The notes under the pieces were generated by a model. That model searched no databases and was not told where the DNA came from. It saw only the letters and a list, made by a program, of their open reading frames with translations. Below, piece after piece: positions 1 to 6,081 of a stretch of DNA of 7,904 nt (its first letter is position 1; every line of letters begins with the position of its first letter). The position numbers and the translations under genes are program-made. Location of the stretch: positions 8,799 through 16,702 of the forward strand of contig QBMP01000066.1 in assembly GCA_003242115.1 (NCBI GenBank), given 5' to 3'. This DNA is from Phormidesmis priestleyi (GTDB taxonomy: Bacteria; Cyanobacteriota; Cyanobacteriia; Phormidesmidales; Phormidesmidaceae).

Positions 1-167
1 ACGATGAGCAGCGCTAGGGCGTGAAACATCTGGTAGCGGATGCCAGTTTCAAAGCTGGCTAGGGCGCTGTCAGTGAGCTTACCCTTGAGGGCATGAGCGC
101 CAAAGGCTCCACCGGCAACAGAGAGGGCGGCAAAAAGAGCCGCGATCGCGAAAAACAAACGAGCCAT
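1..167 (-). CDS. DUF423-family small membrane protein, N-terminal part (runs off the window)
   Basis: The reverse strand from the ATG at 167-165 encodes about 55 residues up to the window edge without a stop. It begins MARLFFAIAALFAALSVAGG, a hydrophobic helix, followed by AFGAHALKGKLT and then FETGIRYQMFHALALL, the start of a second helix. The GAFGAHALK and YQMFHALALL blocks are hallmarks of the DUF423/YgdD family, small integral inner-membrane proteins of about 120-130 residues with several helices and no established function. The start is supported by a GAGG ribosome-binding site about 6 nt upstream on the minus strand. A HIP1 octamer lies inside the gene at 142-149. It follows the 153-residue gene by 62 bp on the same strand and may share its transcript. 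The family call rests on recalled motifs, and only the first half is visible. Confidence 0.85.
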   Translation of the reverse strand, partial: MARLFFAIAALFAALSVAGGAFGAHALKGKLTDSALASFETGIRYQMFHALALLI

Positions 168-197
168 AAGCAACCTCTATCAAAACCTAATCAGAAC

Positions 198-235
198 ATA
201 CTCAGCCCTCAATACTCAGCCCTCAATACTCAGGC
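198..235. repeat. 14-bp tandem repeat, about 2.6 copies
   Basis: The unit ATACTCAGCCCTCA occurs at 198-211 and 212-225, followed by a partial copy (ATACTCAG) from 226. The last partial copy overlaps the stop codon of the 153-residue minus-strand gene (stop at 232-230), and the rest lies in the 62-bp spacer before the DUF423 gene. It looks like slippage duplication in a short intergenic spacer. No function is evident. Confidence 0.85.
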
Positions 236-691
236 CGATTGAGGGAGGCTAAAGCAATACACCACAGTACCGGCCTCATCGACCTGAAACTCGGCTGCTA
301 GCGAAACTGCCCAATCATCCAAAAAATGTTTGGCATCGACCAAAGGCACTTGAGCCAGCATTGCAAACTGGAGAGCGCTAATTTTACCGCTGTTGGCTTT
401 GAGGGCTTTGTAAAAGAGTAGCTGAAGGCGCTTTGAGTGGGTGAGAGTGCGATCGCGCTCCAAAAACCTCAATAACCACAGTGCGCCTGCCGCTGTCGGC
501 ACTCCAATGAGAACCCCTGTCGTCACAGTCTCGCGTTTATTTAGCCGGTTAGGATTGGCATCTAAAGCCGTTTCTAGCGCTCTGCCTAAGCACAAAAAGC
601 CTAGCGCCAAGCCCAGCGCTGAGAGCCCAATGCCTACCGCATATTTTGCCTGGGTATATCTTGAATCGGCTATGCGCCTTGAGTTGGCCAT
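230..691 (-). CDS. Small two-helix membrane protein with winged-helix-like C-terminus, function unknown
   Basis: This 153-residue protein is not one I can name. A basic N-terminus (about residues 1-16) precedes a hydrophobic helix at about 17-36 (AVGIGLSALGLALGFLCLG). A loop rich in N, R and K follows, then a second helix at about 55-75 (TTGVLIGVPTAAGALWLL). The remainder, about 85-153, is soluble and reads like a small winged-helix unit: two helices (RLQLLFYKALKAN, SALQFAMLAQV), a third (DAKHFLDDWAVSLAAEF), then a beta pair (QVDEAGTVVYCF). The ATG at 691 lies 7 bp after the chlM stop, which suggests co-transcription with chlM, although there is no good Shine-Dalgarno sequence. A HIP1 octamer at 449-456 and the spacing next to chlM mark it as host-type DNA. 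A role linked to pigment synthesis would be speculation. Confidence 0.75.
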   Translation of the reverse strand: MANSRRIADSRYTQAKYAVGIGLSALGLALGFLCLGRALETALDANPNRLNKRETVTTGVLIGVPTAAGALWLLRFLERDRTLTHSKRLQLLFYKALKANSGKISALQFAMLAQVPLVDAKHFLDDWAVSLAAEFQVDEAGTVVYCFSLPQSA

Positions 692-698
692 AGATTTT

Positions 699-1439
699 TT
701 AAGTGCCAGCGCGAGTGGCTTCTAATAAACGAGAAAAATAAAACGGGGCTTTGTTGAGCGATCTGCGTCCAATCGTCCAGCCGTTCGCTTCCAGCGCTTT
801 GACGACATCTGCCTCCCGGTGCAAATACGCCCGCGTCGCTTTGCTAGGGCCCGGAAAGAAATCACCCACCTTTTTAAGCGTGGCATAAAAACAAGTCTTC
901 GGGGCAAAGCTCAAAATCACTCGATCAGTCGCCAGAGAGCTTAAATGCGCGATCATCGCATCGGCTTTTTCCTGCGGATAGTGAATCAACACATCCAAAC
1001 ACACTACTGTATGATAGCTGCCATCAATTTCTTCGAGGTCTTTGGCTTCAAATTCAGGCATTTGTTCAGCGCTGAGGCTACTACCTAGCTCGGCCTCAGC
1101 ACGGACTTTGGCCTCAGCCGCCATTTTCTCAGAAATATCGCTGGCATACACCTTAGCGCCCAGCTTTGCCAGCGGAATGCTTAAGCTGCCAACGCCGCAG
1201 CCTGCATCACAAACCGTGATTGCTGATAGATCGCCATCTTCAGCGAACCAAGCCAGCACGTTGTCAATCGTCTTTTGGTGGCCTGCGCGAATATTGACCT
1301 GCACCTTATTGACTTCGCCATCACCATAGATCCGCCGCCAGCGGTCGAAGCCAGTGGCATTGAAGTATTCACGCACAACTGTTTTATCGTCAATGCGCTG
1401 GTTATCGAGGCGCTGGTTATCGAGGGTGGAGGGGGTCAT
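699..1439 (-). CDS. chlM: Magnesium-protoporphyrin IX O-methyltransferase
   Basis: ChlM transfers a methyl group from S-adenosylmethionine to the C13 propionate of Mg-protoporphyrin IX, the step after magnesium chelatase in chlorophyll synthesis; the product feeds the oxidative cyclase. The 246-residue length fits cyanobacterial ChlM. The N-terminal signature YFNATGFDRWRRIYGDGEVN (about 25-44) is highly characteristic of the family. SAM motif I is CDAGCGVGSLSIPLA (77-91), followed by the acidic residue of ASDIS (D101). DVLIHYP (149-155) carries the His (H153) that I match to the functionally important His of the Synechocystis enzyme. The start at 1439 is the first Met before the conserved region; no strong Shine-Dalgarno sequence is seen. 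A 15-bp tandem duplication gives LDNQR twice near the N-terminus (residues 6-15), a non-conserved region. The two small minus-strand genes follow closely, suggesting an operon headed by chlM. Confidence 0.95.
   Translation of the reverse strand: MTPSTLDNQRLDNQRIDDKTVVREYFNATGFDRWRRIYGDGEVNKVQVNIRAGHQKTIDNVLAWFAEDGDLSAITVCDAGCGVGSLSIPLAKLGAKVYASDISEKMAAEAKVRAEAELGSSLSAEQMPEFEAKDLEEIDGSYHTVVCLDVLIHYPQEKADAMIAHLSSLATDRVILSFAPKTCFYATLKKVGDFFPGPSKATRAYLHREADVVKALEANGWTIGRRSLNKAPFYFSRLLEATRAGT
1395..1424. repeat. 15-bp tandem duplication inside the 5' end of chlM
   Basis: The unit GCGCTGGTTATCGAG (plus strand) occurs twice head to tail at 1395-1409 and 1410-1424. On the coding strand it repeats the five residues LDNQR. 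Because the unit is a multiple of three, the frame is kept, and it lies before the conserved methyltransferase core. Confidence 0.9.
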
Positions 1440-1676
1440 AGCCGCTGGTAATAAATGCTTACAAAATACCTAGACAGTTACGATTTTAGTACGTTTTGGA
1501 ATCGGTTAGCTTCGGCTTGTCACAGGCCACTATCACAAGTCCTCAGGTTTATGTATTTGAGCTAGGCAGCGCGAAGCTTACTATATTGACGGCTATAGTT
1601 TGTTTCTCAATGATCTTTAGTGTTGAGCCTGCCTCAGAGACTCCTGACCTGCTTTCGTAGGCTGTGCAGGGTGTTA

Positions 1677-1716
1677 GCCACCTGTGTCAAAAACCCTATT
1701 TTTTGACACAGGTGGC
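1677..1716. repeat. Perfect 17-bp inverted repeat with 6-nt loop
   Basis: The left arm GCCACCTGTGTCAAAAA (1677-1693) is exactly complementary to the right arm at 1700-1716, separated by CCCTAT. The inner part reads TGTCA...TGACA with A/T-rich centre sequence. As RNA it would be a strong hairpin, but no U-tract follows the right arm, so a classical terminator is unlikely, although the internal A and T runs weakly resemble one. It lies about 100 bp before the recombinase start, where resolvases often have their binding sites. A protein-binding or element-end role is therefore possible. Confidence 0.85.
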
Positions 1717-1790
1717 AAGAGGAGTCTAAACAGGGCTTATCTGCGCCTTTTAGCATGTCAAAACTTATGTCACAATCACAGTGTCAAAAG
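1685..1790. promoter_or_regulatory. Cluster of TGTCA motifs upstream of the recombinase remnant (possible res-like site)
   Basis: TGTCA occurs on the plus strand at 1685-1689, 1756-1760, 1768-1772 and 1782-1786, and as its complement TGACA at 1704-1708. Three of these extend to TGTCAAAA (1685, 1756, 1782). Serine resolvases of the Tn3/gamma-delta type bind several short sites, often ending in TGTC/GACA, just upstream of their own gene, which matches this position. Spacing and full subsites do not match any res site I know, so this is an inference from position and motif. Confidence 0.35.
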
Positions 1791-1816
1791 CAGATAGCTT
1801 CTATGGGTTTTGAGAT

Positions 1817-2376
1817 ATGAGAGTCGGGTACGCCAGAACGAGCACAACTGAGCAGAAGCTAGATCTACAAATCGATGCTCTTGAGAAAGCTGGTTGCGAG
1901 AAGTTTTTACCGATCACGGCATCAGCGGTAGCACCTCAGCACGGCCCGGTTTAGATGAGGCGCTAGAATAATACACCCGGAAAGGCGACACGCTTGTCAT
2001 TTGGAAACTGGATCGCCTGGGTCGCTCACTCAGTCATCTACTCGAAGTGGTCGAAGGACTCAAAGAACGGGGCGTTCAAGATGGCTTCGATACTTCGACG
2101 GCGGCAGGCAAGATGGTCTTCTCTGTAATTGGCCCGATGGCGGAGTACGAGCGTAACCTGATTAAAGAACGCACTATGGCAGGTTTGGCTTCAGATCGGG
2201 CTCGTGGGCGCATGGGTGGCCGTCCAAAGAGGCTGAAAGAGGGGCAGGTGAAAGTTGTGATCGCACTAGCCAACGAGGGTGCTTTGACAATCCAAGAGGT
2301 TTGCAAGCAGGTCGGGTGTTCGCGCTCTACCCACTATCGACATGTCGTGCCGCCACTCAAAATAGAGGCTACATAA
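1817..2376 (+). pseudogene. Decayed serine recombinase (resolvase/invertase family)
   Basis: The ATG at 1817 opens MRVGYARTSTTEQKLDLQID, the N-terminus of a small serine recombinase; S9 in YARTST is the expected catalytic serine. Homology then jumps frame: after EK at about 1901-1903 one base is missing, and the family sequence resumes at 1906 as FTDHGISGSTSARPGLDEAL. An in-frame TAA at 1969-1971 follows, then [20 protein letters not shown] with the DRLGRS arginine motif. At 2076/2077 the text jumps from KERGV to QDGFDTST, where relatives have an extra xFRSL-like stretch of four or five residues. The rest is intact: [20 protein letters not shown], then a C-terminal helix-turn-helix ([21 protein letters not shown]) ending in TAA at 2374. 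Three independent lesions mean no active enzyme. It once belonged to a transposon, invertible segment or integrating element. Confidence 0.9.
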
Positions 2377-2788
2377 TACGGTTTGGCTTCTGAGAAGCTA
2401 CAGATAGCTCTCCAGAAAATATCTGCTAAAACTCCTATCAGATAAGCTTTATAGCCGATCTATCATCTGTAGTCTTTAGTGGCTTGTCAAAGTTAAAACC
2501 GTATAATCCGTTATCGTGCTGCTGTACGGTTGTGCAATTTATCTATCGCAGCAAAAGGCTTAGTTTTATCAGCCGACGATCAGCTATATTTAGGCTGAAA
2601 GGTTCGGCCTAACCTGTTATACAGATATATGTCAGTCGGGATTTTTCCTCTAATAATAAGTTGGACAGAGTGCTCACGCTGAGGGTGATTATCAGGATGC
2701 AGGTCGAATGGCCAGAGGTCATGTCCCCTTTGATTGGGACAAAAAACATATACTCCTTGAGTTAGGATAAGAGCAAAGAAGAAGAAGT
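2377..2788. other. Gene-free stretch between recombinase remnant and AIPR gene
   Basis: These 412 bases carry no convincing complete gene. The left part holds an imperfect inverted repeat: ATACGGTTT (2376-2384) pairs with AAACCGTAT (2496-2504), and CTACAGAT near 2410 pairs with ATCTGTAG near 2464. It could be an element end or an RNA fold. A TGTCAAA copy lies at 2485. A small hairpin TAGGC...GCCTA occurs near 2590-2611. From 2660 to 2770 a short open stretch without a start codon reads like protein (GDYQDAGRMARGHVPFDWDK) and may be a relic of a lost gene. TATACT at 2749-2754 is a weak candidate -10 box for the AIPR gene, with no matching -35 box at normal spacing. Confidence 0.5.
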
Positions 2789-4687
2789 ATGCATATAATT
2801 CTGCAAAAGAATATCGATGAGCTTGCACAAGACCATGGTCTCGAAGCTTTTCAAGACAGCAAGGTGTTCGAGTTTTTTTGCAACTTTTGCGTTGTATCTA
2901 AAAAGTATTTAGGTCGTTTCAATCCGAAAGAAGTTACAACTGACGGAGATGACGCGGCGCTTGACGGAATTGCTGTAATTGTAGATGGTGAACTTATTGT
3001 CAACAAGGACGACGCCATACAAATATTTGCAACGCACAAAACCAACCTTTCCGTAGAAATAGTGTTCACTCAGGTAAAGAGCAGTGAGCCCTTCAAAAAG
3101 GATGAGATTGCCAACTTTCAAATGGGGCTACAAGACTTCTTAAGTCTTGAGCCCAAGCTGCCGAATGGCCGTCTAAACAAAGATGCTCTTGCCGTTTTTA
3201 ACGTTGTTCTAGATAACCTAAAGAAGATTCGTAATAGACGGCCTTCGGCTTCGATATACTACTGCACAAGCGGAACATATAAGGGAGAAGCTGAGATATC
3301 TGGAGCATTCGATATAATAGAACGCTTTGTCAAAGAGACAGATATATTTAATGACGTTGAGGTTTACCCGATTGGGCGCAGCGAGCTTCTTAGATATTGG
3401 GCTGATATATCAGAAAAAAATGAAGCTCGCCTTAAATTGATCGACTATTTTGGTATGCCTCGGATGCCGGATATACCTCAGTCTTACGTTGCAATAGTGA
3501 ACGCAAAAGAGTTGGTAGAAAACTTGTTAGAGGATCAGGACGGCGCGATCAAGAGTAGTGTTTTCGAGGAAAACATCAGAGCTTACCTAGGCTCTGACAA
3601 TGAGGTGAACACTAGCATCCGGAAAACACTCAAAGAAGGCAGCAAGAAAAAATTATTTTCGGTACTCAATAATGGAATAACAATTGTTGCCCCAGAGTTA
3701 ACTTTGACCCCGAATTCAAAAGAAATCGACCTAACTAACTATCAAATTATCAACGGGTGTCAAACTAGCAATACGCTTTTCTTTTGCAAGGATGACCTGG
3801 ATGACTCAGTGAATGTTGTTGTGAGATTCATAGAATCTCCAAAAAGTGAAGTTTCTACTGACATCATCTCAGCAACCAACAGTCAATCACAAATATCTAA
3901 AGAGTCGTTCTATGGGCTATATCAAAAAGCTAAACTGGTTCAGAAGTACTTCGACGCTCAGAATACTGCGGCTCCATATGACAGCAGAGTATATTTCGAA
4001 AGGAGGGAGAATGAATAGACCTCTTGCATAATTACTTTTGTGATATGCTAATTGGTTTTAAACAAAAGGGCCTTTGCCTGCACTGTTTGGATGGCCCTAG
4101 TTAAAGGGCCGATATTAAAGGAATTCGGCAAAGCCTTTAATAGTACCATTAAATCTATTATGCAAGAGGTCTAATATAAGGATCATGGGCACCAAACAAC
4201 AAGAGTATTCGATGTGCGAGAATCGTCACGAGCATACGCTGCGATGTTCCTAAATCAGCCCCATAATGCGGCAAGGTATGTCAAAACTATATTCTCCTCT
4301 CCGGATATACCTTTGTTCAGGGATGAGGATCACGAATCTCTTTACTATTGTGCGGTTCTTGCTTTATACAAGTACAACACTCTAATAAATGGCAGAAAAA
4401 TCAATGCGCATAGCTATAACAAATTACGCTGGCACATAATTCAGTTATTCAAGTGGGTGTGTCGAGGCAAGCTAGAGGATGTTAATCCAACCTCCAATAA
4501 GGCCGAAAAATATACGGATAAAATAATTAGGTGCTTACAATCTGATGACAGAGAATATATAGACAAATTTGAAACGTGCCAGAAAATCGTAGATATGGTC
4601 GGACTCCCTTCCGATGATGCCCTCAAGAGAGGAAAGTTCTCAGCCGATTTGCGTGCAAAAGCAGCAGAAATAATAGGAGCTGGATAG
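2789..4687 (+). pseudogene. AIPR-family (abortive infection phage resistance) protein gene, split by a MITE
   Basis: Two open stretches, 2789-4018 (409 residues) and about 4175-4687, form one gene interrupted by the element at 4017-4172. Removing the element and one AAT copy joins ...FERRENE to YKDHGHQTTRVFDVRESSRA, giving 579 codons in one frame, a plausible length for AIPR proteins (Pfam PF10592, described from phage-resistance and restriction-modification settings). Hallmarks are LFSVLNNGITIVA (around residues 289-301), YQIINGCQTSN (N322-N328) and VRESSRAYAAMFLNQPHN at the start of the C-terminal part. The N-terminus has a possible PD-(D/E)xK-like nuclease pattern: D59 in LDGIAV, then E90 and Q95-x-K97 in VEIVFTQVKSS; this is inference. 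The ATG at 2789 has a purine-rich AAGAAGAAGAAG leader. A TAG at 4016-4018, formed by the junction, truncates translation. The GTG at 4214 is not a natural start. Base composition looks more A/T-rich than the flanking genes. Confidence 0.88.
4017..4172. mobile_element. 156-bp MITE with 16-bp terminal inverted repeats (IS5-like ends), TSD AAT
   Basis: The left end AGACCTCTTGCATAAT (4017-4032) is exactly repeated in inverse at the right end (4157-4172). AAT flanks both sides (4014-4016 and 4173-4175), a 3-bp target duplication. There is no transposase frame inside. Further nested pairing covers most of the element: AAAGGGCCTTTGCC (4065-4078) pairs with GGCAAAGCCTTT (4127-4138) except for a 2-nt bulge, and GGCCCT (4093-4098) pairs with AGGGCC (4105-4110), so it can fold into one long hairpin. 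Ends of the type (G)AGACCTnTTGCA resemble those of IS5-family elements, so mobilisation in trans by such a transposase is the likely origin. Element plus duplication is 159 bp, a multiple of three, so the host frame is kept but closed by stops at 4016, 4049 and 4172. Confidence 0.92.
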
Positions 4688-4935
4688 AGAGTTGGCTCTA
4701 CCCTTGAACTAAGGCAACTAGCCAAACTCCTAAATTCGCGATAAGTCCTTCTAAAGTATCTTCATGGTCTCAATATATTTAAGACCTTTTAAGGATTTGA
4801 TAACGAGACATCAATTGAGGCGCACTCTTGCGATGTTCCAAAAGGTATAAGTTTTGAGGCGTGGCATAAAGAGCATTTGCACTGTAACTAGCTCCTTATG
4901 CCTTAGTCAACATAGATGACTCTACTAAATACATG

Positions 4936-4967
4936 TTGACACTTTCAGACTTATTACGTAATATAAT
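4936..4967 (+). promoter_or_regulatory. Predicted promoter of the toxin-antitoxin operon
   Basis: A perfect -35 box TTGACA (4936-4941) is followed by either TAATAT (4959-4964) at 17 bp spacing or a perfect TATAAT (4962-4967) at 20 bp. The 17-bp choice has better spacing and the 20-bp choice a better box. Transcription would begin at about 4970-4975, which leaves a leader of about 60 nt before the antitoxin ATG at 5036. Confidence 0.65.
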
Positions 4968-4974
4968 ACGTAAT
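4953..4974. promoter_or_regulatory. Palindromic operator overlapping the -10 box
   Basis: ATTACGTA (4953-4960) and TACGTAAT (4967-4974) are exact inverted copies around a 6-nt centre, ATATAA. The whole palindrome lies on the -10 region of the promoter. Type II antitoxins usually bind such palindromes in their own promoter, alone or with the toxin, to repress the operon. The assignment to this antitoxin is an inference from position. Confidence 0.65.
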
Positions 4975-5035
4975 GGCACATTCCATTACTTTCTTAAGCG
5001 CTTCAAGCTCTGCGGGATACCGCAGGAGGTTCTGC

Positions 5036-5530
5036 ATGGTTTCTACTCTTCCTCGTCCCTATTTTTCTGATGAAATTATCAAGGCTACAGCTTTGAATCG
5101 GACATCTGGAGCTATTCTCGATAAGGCATCTCGCAATCCCGTCACTATCATTCGCAACGACGAATGCTTTGCATTACTCAACCGTGATTTATTTGCGGAG
5201 CTTGTTGCAGAGGCTACTCAGTCGGGAAAAGTACTGGATGTAATCCATGCAGCTTTTCAAACATTATCTGGCAATCCTCCAGCAATAGAAAGTTCCTATG
5301 GATGGCTATCAGCATTTGACAACGATGAAATTCAAGATCTCGTCACAGAGATTTTAGGAGCATTTCGTAGTGCTCCTTTTGTTGAAGATGGGTGGGAAGA
5401 ACTAGAAACTACCATTCAAGAATGGCACGAAAGTTCGATAGCTATTCTCAGCGATGACTTGGATAGTGCTTTCTCTGATAAGTCAAACGAAGTCTTGCTG
5501 TCAGCTCCTTCTGCATGGCCGACGGCTTAG
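5036..5530 (+). CDS. Phd/YefM-like antitoxin of a type II toxin-antitoxin pair
   Basis: The product is predicted to bind and neutralise the toxin encoded just downstream and to repress the operon. I place the start at the ATG at 5036, 164 residues, because AGGAGG at 5024-5029 is well spaced before it. An earlier in-frame ATG at 4973 sits inside the operator, at about the transcription start, and adds unconserved residues. Near the N-terminus, ALNRTSGAILDKASRNPVTI followed by RNDECFALLNRDLFAELV matches the Phd/YefM DNA-binding fold: a helix ending in a buried hydrophobic, a strand that ends NPVTI, and a second strand with FALL. The acidic C-terminal half (about 80-164, with YGWLSAFDNDEIQDLVTEIL and WEELETTIQEWHES) would wrap the basic toxin, a longer tail than in classical 80-90-residue Phd proteins. 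The family call comes from motif recall plus context. Confidence 0.8.
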   Translation: MVSTLPRPYFSDEIIKATALNRTSGAILDKASRNPVTIIRNDECFALLNRDLFAELVAEATQSGKVLDVIHAAFQTLSGNPPAIESSYGWLSAFDNDEIQDLVTEILGAFRSAPFVEDGWEELETTIQEWHESSIAILSDDLDSAFSDKSNEVLLSAPSAWPTA

Positions 5531-5577
5531 TAGTGCTAGTCTGTTGTCTACACACTTAGAAACGGCATAGACTAGGT

Positions 5578-5967
5578 TTGGTTGAGCAAAGTCAAAACGA
5601 AAGCTTAGATAGCACGGCCTTACCGTCTGAGAGGAATTTGACTTCTCCTTTAGAACAATCGTCTGAGCCATTAGAGGATGCTTGGCTTGTTGTGGCCAGA
5701 AACTCCCGTGTAAACAGTTTGTGGGAAGCGCTATGTGCCCGCAACTCAGAGGAGCGAAGCAAAGAGTGCTACAGGCACCTTTCGCTAACCCCAACAAAAA
5801 GGAAACGAAACAAGATATTTCCACTGAGGGGAAAAAAGTACGAAGGAGCATGGGAATACAAATTTCCTAGCGGAGATCGTGTTTTCTATGTTCCTGATAC
5901 TCAGATAAAGAAAGTAGAAGTCTACTACGCTGACAAACATCCGAAAAAGAAAGCTCCTGAACCTTAA
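5578..5967 (+). CDS. RelE/ParE-like toxin of a type II toxin-antitoxin pair
   Basis: The core runs from about W39 to the end: WLVVARNSRVNSLWEAL, then CYRHLSLTPTKRKRNKIFPL, RGKKYEGAWEYKFPSGDRVF and YVPDTQIKKVEVYYADKHPKK. The order helix, TPT loop, PL-G, WEYK strand, R-(V/I)-(F/Y)-Y strand and final HP is the pattern of one RelE/ParE-superfamily group. Such toxins usually act as ribosome-dependent mRNA endonucleases or on gyrase; which one cannot be told here. The strongly basic middle suits nucleic-acid binding. The frame opens after a TAG at 5557, so the earliest start is TTG 5578 (129 residues). A second TTG at 5638 has a better GAGAGG upstream, though closely spaced, and would give 109-110 residues; the first 20 residues are not toxin-like. 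It lies 47 bp after the antitoxin and shares its promoter. Confidence 0.75.
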   Translation: MVEQSQNESLDSTALPSERNLTSPLEQSSEPLEDAWLVVARNSRVNSLWEALCARNSEERSKECYRHLSLTPTKRKRNKIFPLRGKKYEGAWEYKFPSGDRVFYVPDTQIKKVEVYYADKHPKKKAPEP

Positions 5968-6050
5968 CGACCTGTTTTCTGCGAAGTCGATGCCGTAGAC
6001 TACTAAAAAATTGAATTCTGAAGCTATTGGTATGCAAGGTAAATAACCGA

Positions 6051-6081
6051 GGTAGAAGTAGTAGCAGATACTACTTCTACC
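6051..6081. repeat. Perfect 13-bp inverted repeat with 5-nt loop
   Basis: GGTAGAAGTAGTA (6051-6063) pairs exactly with TACTACTTCTACC (6069-6081) around GCAGA. It is 83 bp after the toxin stop and 115 bp before the next start, so it could end the toxin transcript, stabilise its 3' end, or act as an operator for the reductase. There is no U-run after either arm, which argues against a simple intrinsic terminator. Confidence 0.8.

Larger units (their letters stand above)
1440..1816. other. Gene-free spacer at the left edge of the accessory island
   Basis: These 377 bases lie between the divergent chlM and the recombinase remnant. No coding frame is convincing. The chlM promoter must lie in the first 100 bases or so, but I see no good pair of promoter boxes. 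The right half holds the perfect 17-bp hairpin at 1677-1716 and the TGTCA cluster, both listed separately. No tRNA-like cloverleaf was seen. Confidence 0.6.
4688..5035. other. Spacer between AIPR gene and toxin-antitoxin operon
   Basis: No complete gene is seen. From 4799 to 4891, in the same frame as the AIPR gene, 30 codons read like protein (CDVPKGISFEAWHKEHLHCN, then TAG) but there is no start codon and a stop sits just upstream at 4790-4792. This may be the tail of a lost gene. The right end carries the promoter and operator of the toxin-antitoxin pair, listed separately, and its short leader. Confidence 0.5.

Noticed and set aside
441..725. Plus-strand frame of 94 residues opposite the small membrane protein, and similar frames opposite or beside chlM, the AIPR gene, the toxin and the reductase
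   Set aside because: They are shadows of well-supported genes on another frame or strand.
1677..1716. Intrinsic terminator
   Set aside because: The stem is strong but no U-run follows it, and no gene ends just before it on the plus strand.
2580..2828. 82-residue minus-strand frame before the AIPR gene
   Set aside because: It overlaps the AIPR start and leader, has no family signature, and the plus strand offers better explanations.
4017..4172. Target duplication TA with ends GACCTCTTGC
   Set aside because: This reading leaves a TAA at the repaired junction; AAT restores an open frame and so fits better.
4214..4687. Separate 157-residue gene starting at GTG 4214
   Set aside because: Its sequence is the natural C-terminal part of the AIPR protein, in the same frame, with 13 more family-like codons upstream to the MITE edge.
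4973..5035. Antitoxin start at ATG 4973
   Set aside because: It lies within the operator at about the transcription start and has no ribosome-binding site, whereas ATG 5036 follows AGGAGG.
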